Assembly: GCA_022836615.1 (NCBI GenBank)
Contig: MU405242.1
Location: 186,001-250,000 of the forward strand
Direction: 5' to 3'
DNA: 64,000 nt
DNA from: Annulohypoxylon bovei var. microspora
Taxonomy: Eukaryota; Ascomycota; Sordariomycetes; Xylariales; Hypoxylaceae
Shown: positions 48,919 through 61,678 of the stretch, one piece after another
How positions within the stretch are numbered: the stretch's first letter is position 1
Layout of the letters: the number at the start of each line of letters is the position of its first letter
Notes under the pieces: model-generated
Told to the model about the DNA's origin: nothing
Seen by the model: the letters and a program-made list of their open reading frames with translations, nothing else
Databases searched by the model: none
Translations under genes and position numbers: made by a program

Positions 48919-51900
48919 TCGTCCGTCGTCAGTCCCGTAGTAGGTTAGTAGCTATGGGGGATTTGGCAGACGCCGTCTTTGCTTTACTGTTTTGGTTGGT
49001 CGACAAGGTCTTGCCGGTATCGTGGGAAATGAACAGCTGGTTACTCCTGAATGGCTACTCGCATGCACTCAATTCGGAGCTGATTGGGCTGGGTGGTTGC
49101 AGTCTGCATTAGGAGTGGGATGTGCAAGCAGTATCGGGCGAAAACATGCCCCAAATAGACGTCAAAGTCGCAGAACAATGATGTGTGATCGCACCTAATT
49201 TACCACTTGACAGAGTTTTCCTTCTCTCGAATCCAACATGACAATTGGCAACGCGTTTACCTCTGAGGGAGTGAAAGAGGGGGTACGAGACGCGAAGTTA
49301 CGAAAGCTATGGAGGTGAGACAAGGAGAAACAGAAACAGTGTGGGCCGGGCCATGTAAGTAAGCTGGCTTTAAAAATTCGAACCTGAAAAAAAGTCGATG
49401 CTACTTCCAGATTGATACCTGATATTCTGTACTGTACGTAAGGTTCCCTAATCGGCTCTGCTTTTTCCTGCTATGACCCTCACCTGCGATCTTCACCTGG
49501 GGGTCCTGGGGGTCCTGGGGAATCGCCCGTATGGATTATGGCTGCGAGAGTGGGTATAAAGTGGCCGGGAACCCCTGAAGGGCGACTAACGGTTGGTTGG
49601 ACTGTGATTCTAGCGACACAAGCGCGACTTAAATCCTGGATCCTCAATGGTCCTTCGATGGCCGAATGCCCCTCACATGTCAGTCTAATCGTTTGTCACG
49701 TTGAAAAAACAAATAGAGGTCCCGACCTCTCCCATCGCACATAGGTCGTGTCATGGTCTTGGAAGAAGCCCGTTTCTTATGACGGATGAGTTACCCATCA
49801 AGTGACTTGGTACAGATCCCAAATACCACTGAAAGGTGACGATACTTCGTCACGAGCGTGCTGACTCCTCATGGATCGTCATCAGCCCTCTCCCGAAGAA
49901 ACCTTCCCTCAGATGCAGATTAAAGGGGTGGCTGGATGATCAGTCATCATCAGGCAGGCCGACAGGTTTAAGTTACACAGGAGACCTGCGTTCTGCGATA
50001 GATCATTGTCCTATATATTAATGATCTTCACCGTTCCTGAACTCTAGTCCGGGTGGTACCTAGGCGATTTCGGTTGCACAGCTGGCCTCTTTTTTTTTTT
50101 TTTTTTTTTTTTGGTGTATTATCGGGTTCGTTTCTTGTGTAAACCTTGCCAATGTAAGTAAGACATTGTTTCTGCAGCATTGCCTATTTAACCACCCAAT
50201 ATTACTACATCAGGCAGCTAGAGGATTGCTGTTGTGCAACGGCAGTTTCGAGTTCCAACTACATATGTAAAGCTTCACTAACCAACCAGCTATCTGCAGC
50301 CTCAAGCCTAGTGATTCATCCGTGAATCTTTACCGAAAGGATCCATGTAAAGAGGAGATGCTATGTCCAAAGGCTCGCGATGCGTCGCGAATTGAGTCGT
50401 TGTGGTTTTCCTCTCAAGTTTGCCTAGCCTCGGTTTCTCGAAACCGGTCAAGAAGATTAGTACCGACTTACGAAAACATCTAGAAAGCTGGTGATCAACA
50501 GCTTGGAAAACGCTCAGCGAGTCAGGTAGGTATTTCTAAGAGCCTCAAATTGACTTCATAATTTGAATAGGTACCTCCTAGATAAAGTGATACGTAGAAT
50601 ACCATGTTTTGCCTAAGGCAACTTCTTAGCTTGAGCCTGAACGGACTTTGGAATGGGCTCCGTCATTCGTGGTTTTAATATATGTATATGCTGTACCTAT
50701 CGCCCATCAATGCTTAACAATAAGAATTACAGATAGTTTTGTGAGCTTCACCGTAGCGAAAAAGTCGCGGCCTTCTACACCACATGTTAGGACCAGCTCC
50801 TTAATTCTCTTCTTAGGATAGGAATTGCCTAGTTGTAAGAGATGACTAGGTACATACCTGTGTAGATTGTTTCTAAGATTTCTTCGTATTTTCTGAATAT
50901 AAGCGATTTTTAATAGAAAAGTCCGGTGGTATCTCTATAGTAGTTTTAAGGCACGACATAACCATTCCAGTTTGAGACTTCCTCTTAAGTAGGTTATTTC
51001 GAAAGTTCAAGTACCTGATCTATGTAATGACACTTAGAAAGCAGATATCATATTACATACCTAGTAGCTTAGTAAGAAAGTTGACTTTCGATTTTCCTAA
51101 CAATTAACAAAGGCGTATGATAACTTCATGAAAAGAAACAACTTCCATAAATACTTATATTGCTTAACTTATAAGAAATATGTTAAGAATTGAGACTAGA
51201 AGTGTCCATTTACATCACTTATATTAGTTACCTGAGTAAAGAGGAAATCAAGTTGAGAAAATATTTATACATTTTATATTTTAATTGAATTATTGGGCGT
51301 CAGGGTTTCAATAGTTGAAACTGAAACAAATGACCAAATGTCTCCTCTTCATTAAACTCATCCTGTTCTCACCCCTTTCAAATAAAGGGTCAAACAAGAT
51401 AAAATGATTCATGAATCTAAGATTCCACCCCATGGGTTAATAATGAAGTGCATAGTTAGAGATCTTACGTGGATAGAGTGAAGCTGAACGAGTCGGTTGA
51501 TATAAGACATAAGAAAAATCTATAGATATGAGATATGTACCAAAAGGGAAGTGCGAATGTATGCGAGGTGCTATTTTAGGTGGTGCAGTGTTTGAACTTT
51601 CAGCTTTAGCGCAGCGTGCTTGTGACGTCGGTAGTGCATTAGGCTGACACAATGGTATCGGCAGCAACGGGTGCGCGGTCGCGGGTTCTGCCCGACACTG
51701 CGGATCCTGGGAACTTCCAAGGGTTGTCCGCGTGCTTCTTTCCTCAACTCGACTTTTACATACATCATAGAAAATCAATAATTTAATCACTTTCAATTGA
51801 ACAAACCTAGATTCCGACCAAACCGAATATTTATGCATTCTATCATATTATTTCAATTCGTCACTTCAATCTTTTCTCCAGCACCTACGAAGTACATATA

Positions 51901-52158
51901 ATAAATACCAATACTACCTAATCTATAACCTCTCCCCTGTTTTATGAATAACATCTTAGACCCTATATCTTTGCCGATCCTCCTGTTCGCGATCTAATCT
52001 GCCATATCTCGTTGACCGTCACTGTTAACCGTTAACCATTGACAATCGACGAAATTTCTCGACGTTTCATTATCGACAGTCGCCGCAACTCTTACCTCCA
52101 GCCCAATGAACAATAGTTTCATACTTGCGGCCGTCAGCAACGAGGTCGCCCCCAAAAT
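48919..52158. other. 3.2-kb intergenic region between divergent genes, no gene seen
   Basis: Contains a 9-bp tandem repeat (CTGGGGGTC type) at 49497-49520, a poly-T run and a hairpin-like stretch near 51660-51700. AT-rich at 50540-51560. Confidence 0.6.
50090..50112. repeat. Poly-T tract, 23 bases
   Basis: Uninterrupted T run on the plus strand. It could be a retroposon tail read on the minus strand, but no flanking element was recognised. Confidence 0.85.
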
Positions 52159-55100
52159 ATGCTTCTCCTGCATCAGATAGGCAGTGTCAAGATTGGTGAA
52201 GTCATTCGTTATACCGTAACCTATTCACCATCGCACGATCGAATCCTACCTTCTCCTGACGTCCTACACCTACGTATTCGCAATACATCCCCTATTCCTC
52301 TACGAGCCGCCTTTGTCCACGGGCCTTATACTATAAGCGTCTCCGCCTATCCCGCCCACTATGATCCGAACACCAAGTTTGAAAATCCCCGCCGGTACGG
52401 TGTCCCTGAATTCGAGCCTATGCTCAAGGCCGGAGGCACGTGGTCATGTCAGTTGATTGTACCCGACGATATCCGCGAGAGTGCTGGGATAGGTGCTGCG
52501 CATGGCCATTTTAGCTACAATAATACAGGCTACGAGGGTCCGAAATGCGCGAGTTGGGTAGTAGAGGTTTCGAGTCAGGTCATTTTCTCTACTAGTGCAG
52601 ACGTAGGCTACGAGGTCTTGCTTGCGCGGGATGAAAAGAGTCTTAATCTGGGCGGTGTACCGGTCATAGGTGGCCAGGCCCAGGTTCCGCAACCTGGGAG
52701 GGTGATTGATTTCCAACAAAGTGTGGGTGCCAAAGATGGCCATCATCCCGCCCAACTGAAAGGGGTATTCTCAAAAGCTATTTCCCTAAAGGTCGAGGAT
52801 ACAGCAAGTCTTTGGAACACGCCACCATTGCCTGGCATTAACGAATGGGACCATGGACGATCCAAGCCTGCAGGTCACGAGAAGGCAGCCACCAGTGTCA
52901 CGGAGCCAACAGAACCCGTAGACGCAGAGGGGCAGAGCACAAAACAACGGCCCCCGAAGAAAATCCACTTGGTCATTGTGACGCATGGGTTGCACAGTAA
53001 CCTAGGATCTGATATGCTATATATGAAGGAGAGTATCGATACAGCCGCGAAACAAGCCAAGGCCGACGCAAAAGTAAGGAGAGCACGGGAGAAGGCCAAG
53101 AAAGACAATGAGCAGAGCGACCATCCGGAAGCTACTGGAAAGAAATCTGAAGATAATAATCGCGCGGACGATGATGATGACGATGACGACGACGACGACG
53201 AATATGACGAGGAAGATATCATAGTACGAGGCTTCTCAGGAAATGCTACCCGAACGGAGAGGGGTATTAAATTTCTAGGCAAGCGTTTGGCGCGTTGGGT
53301 CCTCTCTATGACCTATCCAGACCAGCCTTTTCTACCATCTACGAAGAAGGCAGCAACCGAGAGTATTGCCCACGCTTTCAAAAGTGATAATGGGAATGAC
53401 GAATCAACTGGGAAGCCCGCGCACCGACACAGCACTATACACAAGGGCCACCATCATAACAATGACCGCAAATTTCAGATTACCAGTATTAGTTTCGTCG
53501 GACACTCTCTTGGAGGCCTCGTTCAGGTATATGCCATCGCATACATCCAAAAACACTCGCCTAACTTCTTCAACCTAATCAAACCAATCAACTTCATTAC
53601 GCTTGCATCCCCCTTGTTGGGTCTTAGCAATGAAAATCCATTATATGTCAAGTTTGCCCTCGATTTTGGCCTCGTCGGAAGAACCGGGCAGGATCTAGGT
53701 CTTACTTGGCGAGCACCGACTATTGCGAGGAGCGGTTGGGGCGCATTAGTTGGGACCCTTGGAGAGAGTGCTCATAAGAAGGTAATGGGAGAGGTACAAC
53801 CTGAGTCCAAACCTCTTTTACGCATTCTACCCACTGGTCCGGCACACACCGCTTTGAGGAAGTTCCGGAACCGAACCGTCTATTCCAACGTGGTGAACGA
53901 CGGGATTGTGCCGTTACGCACAAGCTGTCTCTTATTCCTAGATTGGCAAGGGCTTGGTCGAGTGGAGAAGGCTCGACGAGAAGTCGGTTTAGTTGAGACA
54001 GTTGTCGGATTCGGGTGGGCAGAGTTGACTGGCGCTAACGTGTCGTCACGAAGAAGTCCCTGGTCACCGACAACTGAAGAACCTCCATCGCTTTCACAAT
54101 CCGGCATCGAATCTGAATCTTCTCATAGCGACTCTCACGAAGTACCTCAGCCACCGACTAATGCAACTTTAGAGGATGATAGGCGTAGTCTGAACATCGC
54201 ATCACAAACAGAAGCAGGGTCGCTAGGACAAAACTCCCAGACAAATAACGACTTCCCATTTTCCGGATTTTTTAATTTCTTCAAGTCCAGCGAAACAACA
54301 GCTCGCAAAACACCTCCTCCGTCTCCCCGGGAAAACAAAATCTACAAGCGCAGTCAGACTCTGAAGGTTGACGTAGCCCTAGATTCAGCATCATCGAGTA
54401 GGTCGAAGGTATCTTCCGGCAATGAGCTTAACGAAGACCCAGCCGGTGAGGTATCCGCCCCTCCACGAACGACATTCTTTGAGTCTGCAGGCGATCTTCT
54501 CAATCCCACGTTGCCAACCGTCGAATATCTAATCGATCCTTCAAAACGCCCGCGAACCATATTCCATGATCGAGTTTACCATCCATCCGATATCCCGCCA
54601 CCACCACTCAAGAAACGTACGACTAGATCACTCACATTCCGGAGTAAATCAAATGGACCTAGTGCTACTTCATCCCCTAAAGAAGAAGTCGGGAAGAGCC
54701 CTTCGCTAAACGCATCTGTGGCGCATGCGGACTCCGAACTTTCAACTCGTGATTACGATGACCCTACACACACCGATCCTAATAGAGATACTGAGCACAT
54801 CGTCGACAGCTCCAACATGAAGGTCGAGGAGAAGATTGCTCGAGCATACCATCGTGGTTTGAGTTGGCGAAAAGTACTGGTTAAACTGGAACCAGATGCG
54901 CACAACAATATCATTGTGCGCCGCAAATTCGCCAATGCATTTGGTTGGCCTGTGGTGAAACATCTGGTGGATGCCCATTTCAGCGACAGTGCAGCCGCTC
55001 GTATGGGGGATGAAGCCGAGCAAGGCGTCGACCGCTCGAAACCACTCCGTCAAGCACCCAACGAGACAGGTGCCGAGACGTATACACAGGAAGATGCCCA

Positions 55101-55518
55101 ACCACGAAAAGGCACTCATAAACACACTACGAGTGAGGCTCTTGAAGCTATAGACATGGTGCCGGATCTACCATCGCCAGCCCAGGAGAGACAATCAGCT
55201 CCTTATAGTTCACGAGATTCACCGCCCCGTACCTCGTCTGAAGGGGTCGAATCCGCCGGCTGGAGTGATCGAGACTTTCTTGACAGTGGCGATGACAGTG
55301 AAATGGAGACGGATATGGCATACGGTAAACAGAATAAGAGTCAATCAACTTCGGGAGGCAAAGGTAGCGATTCGCCAAGAGCTGCTAGCCCAGGCTGGAA
55401 TTGGGCAGAGAAGATCGTAGGCAAGGGCACTGGGAAGAAGGTAAAGGGCCAGAAGATCTCACAAAGTCCCACAAGCCCAGAGCCAGGGAATGGGGGCGGA
55501 AGCGAACTTGTTTCCTAA
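52159..55518 (+). CDS. Large DUF676/ROG1-type lipase with N-terminal beta-rich domain
   Basis: Intronless, 1119 aa. The start is supported by MLLLHQIGSVKIGEVIRYTV, the usual opening of this fungal family. The N-terminal ~200 residues are a beta-rich, C2-like region (PSPDVLHLRIRNTSPIPLRA, FENPRRYGVPEFEPMLKAGG). The hydrolase begins at THGLHSN (HG at 276-277); the nucleophile elbow is GHSLGG with Ser450. Asp581 (VVNDGIVPLRTS) and His915 (EPDAHNNIIVRRK) are the probable acid and base. An acidic repeat (11 Asp, 337-347) encoded by GAT/GAC triplets lies between HGL and the nucleophile, and about 330 mostly disordered residues separate Asp from His. Family members (yeast ROG1 and YDR444W types) act on acylglycerols or phospholipids; the substrate here is not known. 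Confidence 0.9.
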   Translation: MLLLHQIGSVKIGEVIRYTVTYSPSHDRILPSPDVLHLRIRNTSPIPLRAAFVHGPYTISVSAYPAHYDPNTKFENPRRYGVPEFEPMLKAGGTWSCQLIVPDDIRESAGIGAAHGHFSYNNTGYEGPKCASWVVEVSSQVIFSTSADVGYEVLLARDEKSLNLGGVPVIGGQAQVPQPGRVIDFQQSVGAKDGHHPAQLKGVFSKAISLKVEDTASLWNTPPLPGINEWDHGRSKPAGHEKAATSVTEPTEPVDAEGQSTKQRPPKKIHLVIVTHGLHSNLGSDMLYMKESIDTAAKQAKADAKVRRAREKAKKDNEQSDHPEATGKKSEDNNRADDDDDDDDDDDEYDEEDIIVRGFSGNATRTERGIKFLGKRLARWVLSMTYPDQPFLPSTKKAATESIAHAFKSDNGNDESTGKPAHRHSTIHKGHHHNNDRKFQITSISFVGHSLGGLVQVYAIAYIQKHSPNFFNLIKPINFITLASPLLGLSNENPLYVKFALDFGLVGRTGQDLGLTWRAPTIARSGWGALVGTLGESAHKKVMGEVQPESKPLLRILPTGPAHTALRKFRNRTVYSNVVNDGIVPLRTSCLLFLDWQGLGRVEKARREVGLVETVVGFGWAELTGANVSSRRSPWSPTTEEPPSLSQSGIESESSHSDSHEVPQPPTNATLEDDRRSLNIASQTEAGSLGQNSQTNNDFPFSGFFNFFKSSETTARKTPPPSPRENKIYKRSQTLKVDVALDSASSSRSKVSSGNELNEDPAGEVSAPPRTTFFESAGDLLNPTLPTVEYLIDPSKRPRTIFHDRVYHPSDIPPPPLKKRTTRSLTFRSKSNGPSATSSPKEEVGKSPSLNASVAHADSELSTRDYDDPTHTDPNRDTEHIVDSSNMKVEEKIARAYHRGLSWRKVLVKLEPDAHNNIIVRRKFANAFGWPVVKHLVDAHFSDSAAARMGDEAEQGVDRSKPLRQAPNETGAETYTQEDAQPRKGTHKHTTSEALEAIDMVPDLPSPAQERQSAPYSSRDSPPRTSSEGVESAGWSDRDFLDSGDDSEMETDMAYGKQNKSQSTSGGKGSDSPRAASPGWNWAEKIVGKGTGKKVKGQKISQSPTSPEPGNGGGSELVS
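53167..53199 (+). repeat. GAT/GAC trinucleotide run encoding polyaspartate
   Basis: Eleven consecutive Asp codons inside the lipase gene, in a disordered insert. Confidence 0.9.
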
Positions 55519-56967
55519 CGTGTATAATGATGTTTCAGTTCCTTTCACGACTGATACTGAAATATGGGAATGGGTTATCCGTTTAGAAAGGGTGCTTTTG
55601 ATAAAAGAACATGGGCATTTGGGCACCGCATATTAGATTTCTAGTAGAGCAACTTGGAGTAGCATGGCGGCTTTTTCGATATGACATTAGTCTTGATGAT
55701 ACTAGCAAGGAGCATGAAGTAGACAACCTGATACACACATATATACTTGTAATACTGTGGGCTTTTCAAAAATATAGAATATATATATACGTACCTGTCA
55801 GTACAAATGAAGCATATATTCTTCTGTGCCTTCATCTTTATCTTTTCGGGCTTCGGTCAGGCTCCTACTTGTGATTATCGTGAGCTTAAAGATGTATAGT
55901 TCAAGGCCCCTTCACACACTACTACCGAAGAGCACAACTAGGGGCAGCCAGTCGAGGTCGAGCAAATCTAAAGGGCGCAACCCACACTTCACAAACGTCG
56001 TCGACGTCCAAGAGAAGTTCGGGGCCTAGCGACACTCGCCGAAGTCATAAAGGGAATCGACACAGCATCTTCAACGGCGCGAACGCCACTCGTCATTGTT
56101 TACCACGACGTCCTATCTCGATGAAGACCCACCTGTTCGTCCTGTTATCGAGTTGTAGGTGGGTAGGTAGCTTCCCTAATAAATCCCAATAAACTCTAAG
56201 GCTATCACAAAATCGCTTTGGCCATAGGCGAATCGAAGTGTTTCTCAGTGGCCGAGCAGAAGTTGGTCGTATTAGAGGAAGGGTACCTCGTCAGTTTCTA
56301 AATTCTAGTAGTTAAAACAACAGAAGATCCGGGTTAGAGTCCCGGGTGCGGCATGTTGTTTTATCCCTTCTCACTTTTCAATTACCCGTACCTACCTACA
56401 CAAGGAGACACTAACTTTTACTTCGTTTTGCTCGTCTTTATATTCATCATTTTACAGCTTTCATAGCAATATTTTAAGAATACTCAATATATACATCTTT
56501 GGTACCTAGATCATACAGCATGTCGGGTTTGGCCTTTAGGAGTTGCCTGGATCACATTGTGTACATGGAGCCATCGACCCCTTGGCTTCAGCCAACTCCT
56601 CAAGCTATCGTCACATAAATATTCATTTATCTTTGGTTTCGTATATAAACACTATTTTAACCTAATTGCTAGGTAACTACCTTCTCAAACAGAAACAGCA
56701 ATATGAGATAGACCTAGCCATGAGAATATATAGTAATGTACAGCGGAAGAGAATAGGCCGTCATCTAATGTAAGAATAATAAAAATATTAAGGGTCCTCC
56801 GTTTTCTCTTTGTAGGACATAGTTAAACTATTAATTGGAGCTCAAGTAGATATTAAATAGACACTTAACTGCCTACGTTATGGGCGGTGCTATATCAGTG
56901 CTGTATGCTAGACATATATCTACCTAGGTAGGCTTATGTTGAGCTCAGGCTTCACTTAGCTAGCGGT

Positions 56968-57028
56968 AGAGAGGGTTACTCTATTGCAGAATACAGGCGA
57001 TTATTTACCTAGGTAAGTAACCCTCTCT
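56968..57028. repeat. 13-bp perfect inverted repeat with 35-nt spacer
   Basis: AGAGAGGGTTACT at 56968-56980 and its exact reverse complement at 57016-57028. The spacer ends in the palindrome TTACCTAGGTAA, which runs one base into the right arm. Confidence 0.85.
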
Positions 57029-58002
57029 TCCAACGTCCTCTCGAATAATGCACCCCAGGGAATGTTATTTCTTTAAGAGCTAGTTTAGGAGACCTTAAAG
57101 GGGTATCTGTAATAGCAGCACCCCGTAGGGTCAAATTATTTAGTAAAGGCCTCCCTTAACAAAATGCTAATTCATCATATTGCTTACCTGCCTGGGCGAG
57201 TATCGAATTGACAAGTTTCGACATCCCTCAGTAGAGCCTTTAGGGTGGTGTTTGTGACAAGTCACTCCCTGGGTAGGTATCTCAAGCTTTAGCTACTTAC
57301 GCGTCACCAACTGCTTCTGATGTACACAGGGAGGCAATGAGACTAATTAGAGGGGGCGTAGAAGAAAAAGCATAGCGGAGCAACAAGCCGGAGACATTCA
57401 CAACGAATATTCTGTGTATCAGCTGAAAAGCTTTCCATCGGAGTTCTAATCCGCCTCTTCGATTACCTACCTACCTCCCCGTTGCTAGAATAGTTCATTG
57501 ACCAAGCAGTGCATGTCACCAACTGTACTCCCCAACAAAATATTATATGATACCTTCTGTCAGGAATGTGTCAAAGCCGTCAAGATCTCACCTTTGTATC
57601 GACTACTTAGTAGGCGTAGCTTTTCGCACGGTGAAGCTTTTCATCAAGGACTATCGTCATCATCACGAAACATGAACGTCGCCGTAGATCGCCGGTCCCG
57701 ATATCCCGTCTCAGCTCTCGAGCTTCGATTTTCTCGCTAAGGCCGAGACGTCCATGCTCTTAGCCTGGAGACATGCGTGCCAGTGAGTGGCCTTGGGTGT
57801 TTCCCATCCCATGTCCCGTTTCGAAGCCGTGCATGCGCAGGCTCGTATGGCAGTTATGAAGCCGATGGAACCCTGAGGTGGTCGAAGGTAGGCGGCCACA
57901 GGCAGTAGACCGCGGCGGCGGGACTAGAAGCATGACCGTCATCGTCGCCACAGACCGAGAGATAGAACTCGCGCAACGGCGTAGCCGTGGCCACCAAACC
58001 GG

Positions 58003-58034
58003 CATAGCATAGCATAGCATAGTATAGCATAGCA
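58003..58034. repeat. CATAG pentanucleotide microsatellite
   Basis: About six CATAG units, one of them changed to TATAG. Confidence 0.85.
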
Positions 58035-61000
58035 CAGGAAAGCAGGACGCAGACAGATCCTTCGAAGCTGAGGCATCAAGCGTTTCTTTTTCGGCAGCGC
58101 CCTCGAGCTCTTCCACCGGACCGGCTTTCCAGCGGTGCATCGGTGGCTGAATCGCGCCAAGAGAAAAGGGGGCAGGAACAACAGTTCGGTGGACGAAAGG
58201 CACGTACGACGGAAAGATTTATCCCCAGCTGAAGCGACGGCGCAATCGCGCCTCGGTCAGGCATGGCACTGATGATCCCAGGGGCGGGATTGGTGTCCCC
58301 GCTTGCGCCACAGCTCGGTGCGAGCCGAGATCACATATAACCTGCATGGGCCTCCCCCCAACGCCGTGCGACGAAGCACTCCGGCCGCCGGGGGGCATAT
58401 GGATTAAAGGATTAGGGACCAATCCCCCCAACCCCATTCCCCTCCCCGGTTGCGAGTCGCCACTCGTCATCTAGTTTACAGTAGCTGCAAGGACGACGCG
58501 TCCCGGGTGATATCTAAGGGGGAGGGACCATCGGAGTAGGGGGGCGGGCCTCCCCGAGCAGGAAGGTGTAATAGTTTCTAGGCACTCTCCCCTCGATCCG
58601 GGACTACCAGCCATATCGACCGCCTTAGCGAGAGGGACGGGGGAAAAAAAAGAAAGAAGAAAAAAAAGAAAGGTTGTGCGGCCCCTGATCAGATCTCAGG
58701 AAAGCAGGAGAACCCCAGGATGCGCGGCACGCAGCATTGCGTGGAGGTTACACGACAGAGGGAGGAGACTCAAAATTTATATAGGCGAGCATCCGGTGGC
58801 GAGCGGCGGGATTACCAGCACGCCCCAGCGTACGGGGTGAGGAGCAGGGAAGGGGTACGGATACCACGTCGACAGGCTTCCCCTCAAGGATATCTCGACG
58901 GCGCCCGAATCAACCGTTGCGGAGATGGGGACTCTGGCAGGTTTGCTGATCTCAGGGTTCACATGTGAGGTAGATTGCGGCTCGCCGCAAACAGTACGTC
59001 CACACCATCGTGGCTCTCAGCAGCTGCATGTCGGGCTTACTTCTAGTATGTAATGTGTAGGTAGGTATGAATCGTAGTGCGGATGAAGCAAAGTTGAGTG
59101 GATAGGGATGTAAGGGAGGCGAAAGCAGAGGATCAGATAATAGAGCCTTTGCATTGACCGGATGCACGCCGACGCATTGGGCTGTTCATCCAGCCTCTAG
59201 CATGTGAAACCGATGTGAACTCGTTTAACTTGAGATCTGAACGACTCCATCCTGACTCCAATCGAGCGAGGGCCAACGAGCTCACTGACTTCTTCGATCA
59301 CCGGTGCATCTACCCGACAGGCAGGAAAGGAAGCTGGTAAGGACGGTTCAAGCCGAACCAGATTCCAAGCCATGCAGCCAAGGAACCCCAAGGAACCAGG
59401 CTCAGCTAGGTAGCCTGGGAAATTTGTTCGACGTGCCTGTTCCGAACCGATTCTGCCTGCAGGATCTCCTTGATTGCCGGCGGGCATTTTTCCCTTACAT
59501 GGAATATCTTGGCTCGACGACAAGGCTACGACTATAGGATCGTTGATGTCATAATGTCCTGGTAACTCCTCGATTTGGAACGAGGCCAAGGACGTGTCGT
59601 CGCTCTGGACCCCTTTTCGCTACTCAGCTTCGAGGATGCTATGTATATAGTAGTCACCTAGGCGAAAATCTTGTAATAGTAAACTTGGCGCTGATAAGGA
59701 GTTGATCTACATGGTAAACTAATTGATGAAAAAAACGAGGCTCCGTAGGATCGTCCATTATCAAGGAAGCGGTCTTTCCGCGCGCCTGAATCATGTTCTG
59801 ACGCTTGGTATACGCGCGTCTGATAGTGACCATAGCTATGTTGACCTAGGAGATTGGCCAATGGCGGAGGAAGATGGCGCCATATCGCCAACACGTCTGG
59901 CGGCGGCGGAGGAGATATCCATTTAGCCCGGACTGCTACGGCGTACGAGGTTAGCTACACCTTATCTGATGCTGTATCCAAGGGTCTGTTTCGTTCGACA
60001 CATTTCTCCTACCGGGATCTGGCTAGCTAAGTTCCAATGTCTCTTTATAATTATGACGATGATCAATATTGTCGGTGCCGGAATAAGTCGTGTCTTGGAC
60101 CAAGTGTAGTGTGCGCAGATTTCTCCCTTTTCCGATAGGAGGTTTAGGCGCCAGAGGAACGGCGTGCGCCGTGTCGACGACTCGAGCAATTTCGCTTCTC
60201 CCGTTCCGAACGAGATCTCTCATAGCCTATACCCCCATTCTAGTATCCACGACTTTCGAGGGTATCTTGGGGATGTTCATCTATCATGGTAAGTATGGCT
60301 TCATCCGGGCTATGATACTATATCGTATCGCGCACTGACGGCACTAGCAGTAAGCCCTCATCCCCGGATGGCGTAGTCAATCAAACAATTAATATCTGAA
60401 GTCTGTGACGAACCATTGATAGGGCGCATATTTCCCCCACAACTCATCAATAGACTAGCCGAGATCTCCGCCCCCAATAGACCCCCATTCGCTTATGCAC
60501 CATCGAGATTTGAGATAGGATGAACTCGAACCCATTACGTCGGCATACTTGAGGCACAGTCACCGATAAGCCGCGGCGTAGCAAGCCTTACTACGGCGAT
60601 GGAGATTAGGTGACCTCCGAGCTCAAAATAGAATCTACACCCTGGAGGAATCGTCAGATGTCCTATTACCTATCTTGAAGAATGATCAGCGAGTGCAACT
60701 CGCTAATAGTCCAGATCGCAAGGATCTCATCACCCTCGCCAATCTATTCCACACGTAAGCAATTGAAACCCGCGCGAACCACTATTGTATCAGGTTTGAA
60801 GCTCTGGTCCGCGCTTAGGTCGACAGAGGACTAGCAGAGAGGACGATAATCGGCAAAGACCGTCATAAATTCATATCCATAACACCTACAACAGATATCT
60901 TGCAGGCGCCACAATACGGGATAACCAATAGGATCGGACCCTGCCGACACCGATAATATCGAGGGCAAACAGTTCAACCCACGAAAAAAAAAAATGATAT

Positions 61001-61678
61001 GCCAATGTCGATGATTATCAGAGTCTGGAGTTTGGCGATCCGGGGCGGTAACCCGAAAATGCCGGCGAGGATGATCGTGATGAGATGTGATATCTACCTA
61101 CCTATCCGTAGCCCTGGGTTAATGTGAAATGTTTCGTTGCTAGTTACTTACCTGATTCTGCAAACCATCCCATCGCTTCAAAAGTAGCCGAGACAATTTA
61201 AAGGAGGTTTGAACTGCAGATGTTATACAAGGCAAAAGACCCAATCCCTCGTCCGTGCTTATGTCAATTACCGTCCGACCGCATATATCGAGTACAACTG
61301 TAGTCGGCTCTTTGCACACCGAGAAAGGCGCCAGGTGTATGTACATGTAAATCACGATCCCCTCACCCCTTTTTCTCTTCCCCGGGCGATGGTGTCACAG
61401 TCCATGGGTCATGGTCCTGGAAAAATATCGGTAGACACAACTAGGGGACTCCATGTACTCCGTACGAATTTGAGGAAAGGGTATTTGTGGGGAGTTGGGG
61501 TACATGAAAAAACAGGGATCCAACCCCGTGGAGTGGACCAGGTCGAAGCGCAAACCCCCACGCCTCGTCGATATGAAAGGTCCGTACGGAGTCTAGCTCG
61601 TCCAGTACCTGCTGTTTAAGTACTTAGAGGCCTTTAGTACCGGCAGGTGGTAAGACATAGTATGAGTCTAAGACTCTA

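Noticed and set aside
51600..51700. tRNA-like text (TAGCGCAGCG followed by GTCGCGGGTTCTGCCCGAC)
   Set aside because: An A-box-like and a weak B-box-like word are present, but no cloverleaf with acceptor, D and anticodon stems could be folded.
56030..56302. Two protein-like open runs in different frames that might be an exon pair or pseudogene
   Set aside because: Each is only about 30-35 codons, they need a frame change or a weak intron to be joined, and neither resembles a known family.
59197..59589. 130-codon open frame on the minus strand
   Set aside because: Begins at TTG, has no domain or signal, and a few frames of this length are expected by chance in 64 kb.
61209..61619. 136-codon open frame on the plus strand
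   Set aside because: No coding bias, no motif, Arg-rich composition typical of a random frame.
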